From Medakamo hakoo (taxonomy: Eukaryota; Chlorophyta; Trebouxiophyceae; Coccomyxaceae): a stretch of DNA of 64,000 bases. A program made the translations under genes and the position numbers. The notes beneath the pieces were generated by a model. The model had not been told where the DNA came from. It saw only the letters and a program-made list of their open reading frames with translations, and searched no databases. Where the stretch lies: positions 186,001-250,000 of the forward strand of contig CP089457.1 in NCBI GenBank assembly GCA_026636295.1, given 5' to 3'. The number at the start of each line of letters is the position of its first letter. The first letter of the stretch is position 1. Below, in pieces: positions 9,670 through 19,607 of this stretch.

Positions 9670-10545
9670 ATGCCTGCACTGCCGTCCTGCCGCGCTGCTG
9701 GTGGCCCCGCCAGCGTGCGCTCAGCTTCGACGGCGAAGCCGCGGGCCGGGCCTTGCGTCCTCACCCACCACCGCCGCCGCATCGGCGCCCGCGCCGCTGC
9801 CGAGGAGGAGGAGGGCGCGCCGCCGCCGCCCGCCAGCCCTGCCGCGAGCACGCCTGCACCACCACCAGCACCAAGCAGCGGAGGTGGCGGCGGCCCGCTC
9901 GCCGTGGGCGCCGCGGCTCTGGGCGCCGTGGCTTTCATTGCCGCGCGCGTCGTGTCGGCTGGGGCCGGTGCCTCCCTCTCCGACGTGGCGGCGGGGGCCG
10001 TCCCGCTCGAATCCGCCTTGGCCAACGGCCGGCCGACGGTCGTCGAGTTTTACGCGGACTACTGCGAGGTGAGCAGTGGTGTGGAGGGGTGGCGGCCGGG
10101 CGGGCGGGCGGAAACATGGGGGGCGGATGGATGGGGAGGGAGACAACGCCTAGCCACGCGCTCTCACGACCGCTCCCCACACTCCCCACTCCCCTCACTC
10201 CACTCCCCCCAGGTCTGCCACGAGTCGGCCCCACAAGCCCTGGCCGCCCAGCGCGCGGCCGGCGCCGCCGTCAACTACGTCCTGCTGAACGTCGACAATT
10301 CGCGGTGGGCGCCCGAAGTCGCCGAGTTTGGGGTGCGGGGCGTGCCACACTGGCAGTTTTTGGATGGGGGCGGCAAGCCGCTGGGGCGGGCGGTTGGGCG
10401 GCTGCCCGCGGGCGCGCTGGTGGAGGATGTGGAAGCGCTGGCGGCGGGCAGGGCCCTGCCCGTCGCGGCGGTGGAGGGCGAGGCGACGCCCGTGCGGGCG
10501 CCCGCGGGTGGTGGCGGGCCGGCCGACCCACGCGCGCACGGGTGA
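9670..10545 (+). CDS. HCF164: HCF164-type thylakoid thioredoxin-like protein
   Basis: HCF164 is a membrane-anchored thioredoxin-like protein facing the thylakoid lumen that is needed to assemble the cytochrome b6f complex. Exons 9670-10068 and 10213-10545 join in phase 0 to give 243 aa. An N-terminal Ala/Arg/Pro-rich plastid transit region is followed by a hydrophobic anchor (PLAVGAAALGAVAFIAARVV, about residues 78-97). The thioredoxin fold starts at RPTVVEFYADYCE. The join restores the redox motif as CEVC, and the fold continues VNYVLLNVDNSRW, FGVRGVPHWQFLD and VGRLP. The land-plant motif is WCEVC, while here a Tyr precedes the first Cys. The 144-nt intron is a multiple of three and free of stops, so its retention would keep the frame. 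A TGTAA element lies at 10565-10569. Confidence 0.9.
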   Translation: MPALPSCRAAGGPASVRSASTAKPRAGPCVLTHHRRRIGARAAAEEEEGAPPPPASPAASTPAPPPAPSSGGGGGPLAVGAAALGAVAFIAARVVSAGAGASLSDVAAGAVPLESALANGRPTVVEFYADYCEVSSGVEGWRPGGRAETWGADGWGGRQRLATRSHDRSPHSPLPSLHSPQVCHESAPQALAAQRAAGAAVNYVLLNVDNSRWAPEVAEFGVRGVPHWQFLDGGGKPLGRAVGRLPAGALVEDVEALAAGRALPVAAVEGEATPVRAPAGGGGPADPRAHG

Positions 10546-10792
10546 ACTCACACGCCCGGCGCTGCTGTAAGAAAATGAACAACTCGCGAACTAGAGAGAC
10601 TGCGCTCGTAGACAGACGGGGAATACGTTTCGGTTTTTTTTTTGCACAGACGTGAAGAAGGGAAGAAAAACAAAGGGGTGTCTCTGCGCGGAGGTTTTCC
10701 TGTTTTTTCGTTTCGCGCCCTCTGCTCAAATGATTTCTCTCTCTCTGCGTTTCTTCTCAACTCGTCTCTCTCACCGGGGGGAATCGGGGGAA

Positions 10793-10793
<1 letters not shown>

Positions 10794-10888
<95 letters not shown>
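10794..10888. repeat. CA dinucleotide microsatellite
   Basis: A perfect run of 47 CA units plus a final C, 95 nt in all. It lies in the spacer between two convergent genes. Such tracts mutate quickly in length and can adopt Z-DNA. Confidence 0.97.
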
Positions 10889-10889
<1 letters not shown>

Positions 10890-11236
10890 GTGGGGGAAGG
10901 AAGGAGGGGGTTTCTCGTATAGCAGGGGCGGGGGGCAAAAACAAAAAAGAATGGGACGCGGGAGGGGTTCGGGTCGTGGTTGGTTTGTTCGCTCTCTCTC
11001 TCTTCAAAGGAAACGGGTCAGGGGGGGGGGGGGGGGCAAACTGGCCCGGGCGTGCGCGTGCAAGACGCACGCACGTCGGAGTGCCCAGGTCGCGCACGGG
11101 ATGCGGGGCGCGGGCACCTGTGCATCGTGCCAGCGGTGTTTTTGTTTCAGCCCCCCTCTGGGACTTCATGAAGGTTGGGATTTTTTTTTGGTTTTGAGGG
11201 GGGGAAGGGGGAAAGGGAAAACGGCGCGCGCGCGCG

Positions 11237-11279
11237 CGGCCTGTGCGTCCCGTGTGCGTTTGTCCGGGCGCACAGGCCG
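11237..11279. repeat. Hairpin with 11-bp perfect stem in 3' spacer
   Basis: The arm CGGCCTGTGCG (11237-11247) pairs exactly with CGCACAGGCCG (11269-11279). The 21-nt interval can add a few more G-C pairs. It lies downstream of both converging genes. Confidence 0.75.
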
Positions 11280-11443
11280 TGCGTTGCGTGGCCGGGTTTG
11301 GTAGTGTTGTTTTTTTGTTAATGGGCCTAAAAAAAAGAAGAAACGCCAGGCGGATAAAAAAGCACAAGTTCTCAAAGAAAAAGATGAAAAAAGGGGGAGG
11401 GAGGCCAAAAATGAAAACCAGGGTAGAAGGGTGTAACTGATAA

Positions 11444-11504
11444 GGCGCACGCACGCGCGCGCCTCACAACAAAGCGCAGGTTGTGAGGCGCGCGCGCGTG
11501 CGCC
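11444..11504. repeat. Long hairpin (25 bp with one 2-nt bulge) in 3' spacer
   Basis: The left arm at 11444-11470 ends GCGCGCGCCTCACAAC. The loop at 11471-11479 is AAAGCGCAG. The right arm at 11480-11504 starts GTTGTGAGGCGCGCGC. All bases pair except a 2-nt AC bulge in the left arm. The structure ends about 50 bp beyond the stop of the minus-strand gene. Confidence 0.85.
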
Positions 11505-11555
11505 AACAAAAAAAAACAGGGCAGGTTGAAGGAAAAAGGCCGTGTGCTAGCACAC

Positions 11556-14500
11556 TCACTCGTCGTCGTCGTCCGGCTCGCCCAGCAGGTCGACGCCCGC
11601 CGCCAGGGCGGCGGCCAGGGCGGCTTCACCGTCGTCGTCGTCGCCCGCCCCGCCCAGGGCGCCGTCGTCGCCGTCGTCGTCGTCGCTTTTGGCGGGGGAG
11701 GTGGGCGCGCCGCCGCCGCTCGAGCTTTTCGAGCCCGACGGCGGCGACCGCTCACCCCCACCGCCGCCGCCGCCCTCCCTGTCGTCGGAGCCGCCGTCCT
11801 TGAAAAACTCAAAGCGGCGGGCGTCAAAGGAGCCAGGGTCGGGCGCGGATGCGGCGGTGGGCGGCGGAGACCCCGCGAGCGGCGGGCCGGCGCCGCCCCC
11901 GCCCCCGCCTTCAGACGGCGCGGACGGCCCGCCGCCGCCGTCGCTGGCGGCGCCCGCTTCCGGGCTGGGCGTGCGCGGCGGCGGCGTCGCGGTCGTACCG
12001 CCGGCGGAGGACGGCGGCGGCCAGGGCTTGTCGCCGCCGCCGGAGGAGGAGCCGCCGCCGCCGCCGGGGCGGCGCCCGATCGCACCGAGCGACGCTGACG
12101 GCCGCCACGCCGCCATGCCGCCGTCCGGGCCGCCAAACGCGGCGCGCAGGGCAAAGGACGAGCCGCCGGGTTGACCGCCGGCGCCGTCGGGCGGGGAGTA
12201 GGACGTGCGCGGCGGGCCGAGGGGGGCGTTGCCATCCCAGCCGGCGGCGGGCAGGCCGGGCCCGCCAGCACCGCCGGCCAGGTCGAGGTGGGCCAAGTGC
12301 CCGCCGCCGCCGCCGCCGCCCGGGCCGCCTTGCGGCGGAGACCCGGCCGGCACGCCGCCCGCCCGCAAGGGTGGGACGGAGCCCGGGCGGGACGGCAGGC
12401 CGGACCCGCCGCCGCCGTTGCCGGCAGCCGCCGCCGCTGCCGCCGCCGCTGCCGCCGCGGCTGCCGCGGCCGCGGCGACCGCGGGGTGTTGGTGCTGCTG
12501 CGGCGCGCCGCCGCCGCCGCCGCCGGCCCAGCCGCCCGCTGGCTGCCCGCCTCCCCATTGGCCAGCGCTGGCCAGCGACGCCCGGCCGGGCGCGGGGCCG
12601 CCACCGCGGCCGCCGCCGCCGCCGCCGCCGGCCGGCAGGCGCAGGCCGAGCGCGGCCGCCGCGCTCTGCAGGCGGGCCGCCGCCGCGTCCGCCGCCGCCT
12701 GCTCCGCGTCCAAGGACACGGCCCGCTGCATCAGCCACCGGTGCGCGGCGGCGGCCTGGTCGGCCGGCAACGACCGGGCGGCGGCGGCTTGGGCGAGCAG
12801 CTCCCGGCGCGCGCCGGCGAGCTCCGCCGCGCGCGCCGACGCGGCGGCCTGGAGGCGCGCCAGCTCCGCCGCGGCCGCGGCCGCCCCCGCCGGCGTCCGC
12901 GCAATCGGCGGGCCGTGGCCGTACCGGTCGCCCCCACCCGACCCGCGCGGGTCGTGGTGGTGGTGGTGGTGGTGGCCGCTGCCGCCCGGCCGGTCGCGGA
13001 CGTCGCCCGTGGCGGCGGTCGCGGCCGCGGCGGCAGAGCGCGCGGCGGCCGCCGCTTGCGCCGCGGCCGCCGCCGCCTGCTGCTCGCGCAGGTGCTGCAG
13101 CTGGGCGGACGCGGCCTGGGCGGATAAAGAGCCGTTGTGCGAGCCGGCGCCCAGGCCGGCCATGGCCCGCGCGTGCGGCGGGAGGGGCGGGGGTTGCTGC
13201 TGAGGAGGCTGCGGCGGCGGGGGCGGGGCGCCGCCCGCGCCGCGCGCGGCTTGGGCCGCCGCCTCCGCCACAAGCGCGACGTCAGCGGCAGACGCGCCGC
13301 GCAGCAAGCCGCGCGCCGCCGCGTCCTGGACGCCGATGCCGGCGCGGGCCAAAGCACGGCCGACGTCGACTAGGGCAGCGGCCCGGCCCGCGCGCGCGCG
13401 CGCGGCCGCGGCCGCGGCCGCAGCAGCAGCCGCCGCGTCGCCGCCGCCCGACACCGACCCACGCCCACCACCGCCACTCGCCAGGGCTTGCTGCTGTTGC
13501 AGTTGAAACAGCGCCGCCTGCTGGGCGGGCGTCATGGACGGCGCGGACCCGTACGCGTCGGGCGACGGCGGGCGGGGCGGGCCGCCACCGGGCGCCGTGC
13601 CCGCGGGACCAAACGTGCGCGCGCCCGGCGCCTGCGAGGCGGCGGCGGCACGGGCCGCCGCCGCCGCGGCAGCCACGGCCTGTTGCTGGACGTCCAGGGC
13701 AGCGCGGCGGGCGGCCAGGGCGGCGTGGAGGTGGGCGGCGTCGGGCAACGCACCGGCCGAGGACGCGGCCGGGGTGGCTGTGGGTGTGGGTGTGGGTGTG
13801 GGTGGGTGGGTGGGAAGGCGCAGGGTGGGTGTGAGCGCGAGGCGACCAAAAAACGGGGCGTGGGGGAGGCGGAAACGGCCTCGGTTTGCCTGCTCCACAC
13901 CACCAGCTGGGCGGCAGACGCGGCATGTCTCGCAGCAGACGGCAGGCGAGGCGGGTTGCGTGGGCGGGACTGGCGCGAGGGCGCAAACGCGCCGCCCCCC
14001 CCATGCGCTCGCCCCCGGGCCGCCGCCGCGAGGTGGCGTCCACCGCGAGAACACACACAGGCCCCGAAACGGCGTGCCGCGCGCCTCCCACACCTCCCGG
14101 CAACAGCGGGTTGCCGCGCCGCCAGGGCATGCTCCGACATCTGCACTGGCCGAGAGAGCGAAATGGGGTGCGCGGGTGCACGTCCGTCGCGCCCCGCGCC
14201 CGTGCGCCCGTCGCTGTCCATCGGCGCTCCTCGCCCGTGCGGGCAGGGGGGACCGCACCAGGCGAGGCGTCGGCGGTTTCGCACGGCACAATGCAAACAG
14301 CCACGCACGCCACCAGCTGGCCGTGCGCACGTCTTAAACCCTGGCTGGAGGGTGGACGACGGGCGAGGGAGGCGGTCCAGCGCTCGCCCGCCCGACCACC
14401 CAATTGGCTCTTTTCCCATGTGCAAGGACGCGAATAGCCCGAAAAACGCACCAAACTGGCCGCCGCCGCCGTCCTCCCACGGCCGCCCGCCGCCCAGGCC

Positions 14501-14659
14501 GTAAGTGGTGGGCGGGGCCGCACCCGACGCCGAGGGACCGCCGCCATCCCCCAGCAGCTGGGCGTAGAACGGCGACTCCGCGTCAGGCGGCGGTGGGCCA
14601 GCGGCGCTGGTGCCGGCCCCGCCGTCGCCCGGCCAGGAGCCTCCGTCGTTGCCCCACAT
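11556..14659 (-). CDS. Unrecognised Ala/Gln/Gly-rich low-complexity protein
   Basis: Exons 14659-14452 and 13777-11556 join in phase 1 (TTT G/CC) to give about 809 aa. The 674-nt intron has a GTGCGT donor and an acceptor preceded by repeated CCCACA. I do not recognise the protein. It has an N-terminal Gly/Pro region (MWGNDGGSWPGDGGAG, then SPFYAQLLGD). Glutamine clusters follow (MTPAQQAALFQLQQQQAL). A possibly helical unit reads LVDVGRALARAGIGVQDAAA and then RGLLRGASAADVALVAEAAA. Further on come a histidine run, many poly-Ala and poly-Gly tracts, and a very acidic C-terminus with repeated DDDD ending GEPDDDDE. The composition resembles nuclear regulatory or RNA-binding scaffolds, but that is only an impression. 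The first exon assignment is less certain than the second. Confidence 0.6.
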
Positions 14660-14986
14660 GTTGGAGTGCTGGTGTGGGGGGAGGGCGCAGAGAGCGAGAG
14701 AGGAGGGACGCCGGGGGGAGCGACGCCCTCTCCTCCCCGTGAGGAGAGAAAAAGAAAAAGCCGAGTGGGGAGAGAGAGAGAGGGAGGGCGAGAGAGGGCG
14801 GGCAGTCTACCACTCTCGACCCACCGGCCTGTCGCTGGGATGGATGGGAAGGAGGCGGGCAAGGAAAAATTCACACGCACGCTCTCTCCCCTCCCCTCCC
14901 CCCCTCTCTGTCGCCCTCTCTTTCTCACGCAGGTCTAACGCACGACACACAGCAAAGTCAAAAAAACACGCACGAAAACATCCCCT
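14660..14986. other. Spacer: promoter of the Ala/Gln-rich gene and 3' end of the ALDH-like gene
   Basis: The two flanking genes are both on the minus strand. The spacer has purine-rich GAGA tracts (14765-14796) and a CT-rich block (14880-14932). I see no gene and no clear hairpin. Confidence 0.5.
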
Positions 14987-16966
14987 CTACCCTCTCAGCG
15001 CGGCCACTGCCACGCGCAGCAGCCCCACCACGCGCGCGCCCCACCCGGCCGGCCGCCCCGGCGCCGCACAGAAATAGTCCAGCGCCGCGCCCGCCGCCGC
15101 TTCCAAGTTGCGGTGGTAGGGCGACCAGAGGTGGGCCGGCGACACGCGCCAGGCCGCCCGGAGCACGGCCTTTTCGACGCCGCGCACCAGGCGGGCGTTG
15201 TGCACGGCCGCGTTGCCCGACCCGATGTCCCTGTCGCCGCCCGTGTCCGCGCCGTCCGCCCGCCACGCGCCCCAGGGCAGCGTCGGAATGCTGAACGCCA
15301 GGACGGGGGACACATTGACGCAGACGGACCCGTACTGCAGGCCGGCCACCAGGGCGTCGACGGCCGACCGGTCCGCCGACGGGTGGGCGATCACCTGGCA
15401 GGACAGGCTCCCGGCGCACCGCCCGTTGGCAAAGGCCAGGGCTTCCTCCACGAAGCGCCCGCTGCCGTCGGGCGGGCCGGGCAGGCCGACCTCTTGCAGA
15501 CAGCCCACCCAGTTTTCGGTGGTCGTCGCCGCCTCGGACGGCGCCAGGCCCGGGCGGAACAGCCAGGGCAGCAGCGGGCCGGCGCGCGTGCTGTCAAAGT
15601 CGGCCGACCCGCCGCTGCCGTCGCCCGGGCCGGCGGTCGAGCGCGTCACGCCGGGCGTGCCGGGCGGCGGGCGGGCGCCCAGCGCTTCCGTCCTGCCCTT
15701 GCCGCCCACGCTCACAAAGGCGGCGGCCCGCGAGGCGGAGCCCGGGTAGTACGCGACGCGGCGGGGGCAGGCCTCCAGGCACGCCCGCACCGCGGCCGCG
15801 AACTCGCCCCGCTGCGGCCAGGCCGCCGGGACCAGGATCAACTCCGGCTTCAGGCAGTTGTGGCCCGCGTTGAGGACCAGGCCCGCCAGCGCTTCGGCGG
15901 CGGTGTACGCCAAGTCGCCGGGCGACCAGGGCCGGGCGCCGGGGACGACGATGACCGGCGTCACGCAGCCCAGCTCCGCCGTCACGGGCTTGTGGAGGGC
16001 GCGGACGCCGGCCGCTTTGGCAGCGGACGCATTGGGCCCCCAGACGACGGCGTCGAACGTGGTGGCGGAGCCGGTCAAATGCACGGCCGCGACGCGGGCG
16101 TCGGCGCACGCCGCCGCGCCGACGTCGCCCCCGCCGTACGCCAGCGCCACGACGCCCGCCCTGACCAGCGGGGAAAACGCGTCCTCCAGGAAGGGACCAA
16201 TGTACGCATTCACCGGGTTCAGCTTGCACAGGACGGGGCGGCCCTCGGACGCCAGGGCGTGCAGGATGTCCGTGGCGATGACGGGCAGGTGGTTGCCCGC
16301 GCCCAGGACGGTCACGACGGCGGCTGGGGGGGCGGGGGAGGGCGCGGTTTTGGCCTGCCCGCCGCCCGGCGAACCGCCCGCTCCCTCCGTGCACCGGGCG
16401 GCGGGCGAGCCGAACACGGCGTCCTTCACCTCCGGGCGCAGCCAGACTTCGCCGGACAGGCCGCCGAAGAGGACGGCGTCCAGGCGGGACGGGAAGGTCG
16501 CGACCGCGAGCCCGCGCCCGTCCGGCCGGTCGAACACGCGCACGTCCGGCGGCGTGTCCCGCCCGCCTTCAAACGCCTCCAATGTGTCCGCGTACTCGCG
16601 CAACGACCACAGCACGGGCAGCCAGCCCATCATTTCCTCGCCCGCGCCGCACCCGTAGGAACCTTTGGCCGCGACGGCCGCGCGCGCGGCGGGCAAGACG
16701 GCGGCCCGGGTGGTGCGCATGGTTTCGCGGAAGATTTGGGCGCGCTCGGCGGGTGAGCGCGCGGCCCAGTCGGGCGCCTTGGCAGCCAAGGCGGCCAAGG
16801 CGGCGTCCAGGGCGGCGGGCGAGGTCGGCGGCGGGGACGGCGGCGGTGGTGTGGACGGGAGGGTGGTGGGCGTCGGGCCCGGTTTGACGGGGGTCAGGAG
16901 CGTCGACGCCACCTGTAAAGCCGGCTGGATGGCCGTGCCGACGACTCGCGTCGTGGAGGAGTACAT
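14987..16966 (-). CDS. Divergent aldehyde dehydrogenase superfamily protein
   Basis: A single exon encodes 659 aa. The ATG at 16966 gives MYSSTTRVVGTAIQ, with a Pro/Thr-rich linker before the fold. Superfamily features appear in order: the Rossmann segment VVTVLGAGNHLPVIATDIL, KLNPVNAYIGP, AAVHLTGSATTFD (the FTGS equivalent), TAELGCVTPVIVV (the ELGG region that carries the general-base Glu), and AGHNCLKPELILVP with the candidate catalytic Cys. FSIPTLPWGAW lies near the end. The protein is about 150 residues longer than a typical 500-residue ALDH, with inserts and a C-terminal segment (WGARVVGLLRVAVAALRG) that could associate with membranes. ALDHs oxidise aldehydes to acids with NAD(P)+. The substrate is unknown here. 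The gene is divergent from the DUF506 gene across 239 bp. Confidence 0.72.
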   Translation of the reverse strand: MYSSTTRVVGTAIQPALQVASTLLTPVKPGPTPTTLPSTPPPPSPPPTSPAALDAALAALAAKAPDWAARSPAERAQIFRETMRTTRAAVLPAARAAVAAKGSYGCGAGEEMMGWLPVLWSLREYADTLEAFEGGRDTPPDVRVFDRPDGRGLAVATFPSRLDAVLFGGLSGEVWLRPEVKDAVFGSPAARCTEGAGGSPGGGQAKTAPSPAPPAAVVTVLGAGNHLPVIATDILHALASEGRPVLCKLNPVNAYIGPFLEDAFSPLVRAGVVALAYGGGDVGAAACADARVAAVHLTGSATTFDAVVWGPNASAAKAAGVRALHKPVTAELGCVTPVIVVPGARPWSPGDLAYTAAEALAGLVLNAGHNCLKPELILVPAAWPQRGEFAAAVRACLEACPRRVAYYPGSASRAAAFVSVGGKGRTEALGARPPPGTPGVTRSTAGPGDGSGGSADFDSTRAGPLLPWLFRPGLAPSEAATTTENWVGCLQEVGLPGPPDGSGRFVEEALAFANGRCAGSLSCQVIAHPSADRSAVDALVAGLQYGSVCVNVSPVLAFSIPTLPWGAWRADGADTGGDRDIGSGNAAVHNARLVRGVEKAVLRAAWRVSPAHLWSPYHRNLEAAAGAALDYFCAAPGRPAGWGARVVGLLRVAVAALRG

Positions 16967-17205
16967 CGTGTGCGAGGGTTTGGGGCCGCTCGGGTGGGGC
17001 TGGGTGGCCCCGGCGCACCGGGCGGAACAAAAAAGAGCCAATGGAGCGGGGAGCCCAAGCGCCTCTTCACTGCGAGTCGGTCCGGCGCGGGCAAGGCACA
17101 CACACGCACCACCCGCCGGGAAAACCGCGCTTGAGACCGGGCCTCGACACGGCCCTTTTCCCGCGTGAGGCAGAGGCCCTGACCCATTCGATCGATTTCT
17201 GGGCT

Positions 17206-17930
17206 ATGAAGGTGGGTTTGGGCGGGCGTGGCCGCGGGGCTGGGCGACCTCAATGTAGGCGCTTCCGCCGGCCGCTTTGACGATGCGCGAGAGAGCGCAT
17301 ACTCGGCCGCCGTGCGGGCGGGCGGCGGCGCTTTTGTACCCGCACCCGCTCCAAATGAGAAGCCGTACATGCGGCCATCGCAATGCTGCATAGGCCGGGC
17401 GCAATGCGCGTCTTGCCGAGCGGGCGCGGGCGTGGGGAGCGATGCCTGTTCCGAAAAGAGCGGCAAACGCGCGGCGAGCGGGGGGGCCTGCGCGACCGCG
17501 CGGACCCGCATTCCGCCACGCCTCCCTCCACGCGGGCGGGCAGGCGGCAGCTCGGCCACCTGCCGGGGATGGGCGGGCGGCGGGAGGGTGACGCCAGCGC
17601 CGCGCGGAGGGCCTGGCGGCGCCTCTCTCTGGTCCTCGTCACTCCGCTCCGCGCGGGTGCACCGGGCGCACCACACCACACCCTCTCCTCACCCCCCCCC
17701 CCTCAACACCCAACACCCAACACGCACAGGTCCACAAGCTCTCCGCCCTCTTCTCCTGCGCCGCGCCGGCCATCAACCCCAATGGAGGCAAGATCTCCGG
17801 CGGGTCCAGCGACGGAGGCGGGCACGACGGCGGCGGGCCAGCCCCCCCGCTGCCGCGCGCGGCGCACGGCCGCCGGCCGGCGCACCGCCTCCCCAAAGTC
17901 CCGTCCCAGCTGCTCTTTGACCTGGAGCCG

Positions 17931-17968
<38 letters not shown>

Positions 17969-19607
17969 CCTGCCGCCCGTGCTGCCGCCTCCCTCTTCCA
18001 GCGCGCGTGCGTCCCCCTCCGCCTCGCCGGGCCGGGCCGGGGCCGACGCCGCCGCGGCGCTGGCCCACCTCACCGCGCCGTGGAGCGCGGAGGAGGCGGA
18101 GCTCGGCCGCCAGGTGTCCCTGGCCCTGGACGCCATCCCGCCGCCGCCGCCGACGTCCTGCCCGTCGTCGTCCGCCGACCGGGTCGTGGCCCTGGCCCGC
18201 GTCCTGCGCGCGCTGGGCCACGCGGTGACGGTGCGGGTCGGCCTGGGCCCGGCCGGCGGGGCGGGGGGCGGGTGTGCCGCCCCAGGCGCGGCCGGCGGTG
18301 GCGAGCCCGGTGCCGCGCCGCCCGCCGCGGCGGCGGCGGCGGGCGAGTGCCTGCGCAACCTGCGCCACACTTTCTTGGCCGTCACCGTCGCGGGCGGGGA
18401 CGGCGGCGGCGGGCCGGTCGCGGCGCCGTCGCCCGCGACGTTCCCGCACCTGGCCGCGGCCGCGGCGGGCGCGGCAGGCGGCGCCCCGTCCCCGCCGCCC
18501 GCCGCCTTCCACTCCCCCGCCCGCCGCACCTACATCGTCGACCCGGCCTTCGCTGACCAGTTCGCGGTGGCGGCGCACGCGCTGACGCCCCGGTACGCGG
18601 CCGTGCTGGCCTGCCTGCCGCCCGTGTTTGTGGGGACGGACGCGCGCGCGGCCGCGCTGGTCGACGCCGCGGCCGGCGAGATGGCGGCCGCCTTCGCCGC
18701 CCGGGGCGTCGCCCTGCCGCCCTGGCGCCGGGCGGGGGCCATGCTGACCAAGTGGCGGCCACGCCGGTCGGAGGACGTGGCGGCGGGTGCGGCGGAACGG
18801 TTGGGGCTTGTGCCCGGCGGGGAGGGCGGCGGCCGGGGCGCCGTCCCGCCCGCGTCCCTGGCCGCCGCGCTGGCCGCGGCGTGCCGGACGGGCGAGGCAG
18901 CCGTGGCGTTGGGCGCGCACGAAGCCGATGAGGCCTCCCTGCCCGCCGGCGCCGCGGCCCTGTTTGCCCGGCGCCGGGCGTCGGTGGCCGAAGCGACGGC
19001 CGCGGCCGCCCTGCGCGCGGCCGACGCGCGGCCGCTGGTCGGCGGCGTGCCCGGCCCGGCGGCGGAGGCGGCCCGCCGCGCGGCCGCGCTCCTGTCTTCC
19101 CAGCTGAGCGCCGTCGTCGCCAGGAATGCCTCCTCGTCCGCGTCTTCGTCCGGCGGGTCCAGCCCGCCGCGGTCGGGCAGCGCCAGCCCGCGGCAGGAGG
19201 GCGGCGGCCCGGGCGGCGGCGCGCCAGCGGCGGGTTTTCGTCCCGCGGCGGTGGTTGAAGCGCCTGTCGCCCTTCAGCCGCCGCCGCCGGCGCCGACGCC
19301 CGCGCGGGCGTCGTCCCCTCAACCGCCCCGCCCCGTTGCGGGCGAGCTGACGGCCGCGCTGGCCGCGGCAGCGGCCGAACAAAAGGCTGCGGCTGCGCCG
19401 GCCGTCGTGCGCGCGCGCGCCGCCGCCGCGGGCGTCTGGCGCCGCACGCTCGGCGGCGGTGTCGACCCCACGCCGCCCTCGCCGGCCACGCAGCAGCCGC
19501 ATTCGGCGGGCTTTCTGGGCCGGGTCAAAGCGGCAGCCCTGGCCAAGGGCGGGCCGGTCGACCGCGCGCTGTCGTCCGCCTCGCCGCGCGGGCGGGAGCT
19601 GTTGTGA
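17206..19607 (+). CDS. DUF506 (PDDEXK-like) plant-type protein
   Basis: The coding exon 17730-19607 follows a C-rich acceptor and opens VHKLSALFSCAAPAINPNGG. It needs a phase-0 partner. The only good candidate is a 6-nt exon, ATGAAG at 17206-17211, followed by GTGGGT, giving 627 aa. The DUF506 core is clear: VVALARVLRALGHAVTVRVG, RRTYIVDPAFADQFAVA, then YAAVLACLPPVFVGT and VALPPWRRAGAMLTKWRP. The family is plant-specific and classed as PDDEXK-nuclease-like, but no biochemical role is established. After the domain come about 280 Ala/Pro/Ser-rich residues that end with VWRRTLGGG and GFLGRVKAAALAKG, conserved-looking but unrecognised. The DUF506 call is strong and the micro-exon start is an inference. 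Confidence 0.78.

Larger units (their letters stand above)
10546..11555. other. Convergent 3' spacer between HCF164 and the Ala/Gln-rich gene
   Basis: About 1 kb with no gene I can support. It holds a TGTAA element at 10565-10569, a long CA repeat (10794-10888), a G run near 11022-11035, an alternating CG tract near 11226-11238, two hairpins (11237-11279 and 11444-11504) and many short A and T runs. Frames that appear open here are produced by the CA repeat and are not genes. Confidence 0.6.

Noticed and set aside
10642-11304. Long open frames across the CA repeat
   Set aside because: They consist mainly of Thr-His or Cys-Val repeats from the dinucleotide run and lack any conserved sequence. 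The region is a 3' spacer.
13773-13812. Telomere-like GTGGGTGTGGG repeats
   Set aside because: The stretch is the C-rich acceptor end of an intron read on the other strand. It is short and irregular and does not match a telomere unit such as TTTAGGG.
15113-16756. 547-codon open frame on the plus strand opposite the ALDH-like gene
   Set aside because: It has shadow composition (Arg/Gly/Val/His) and no recognisable domain, while the minus strand has clear ALDH motifs.
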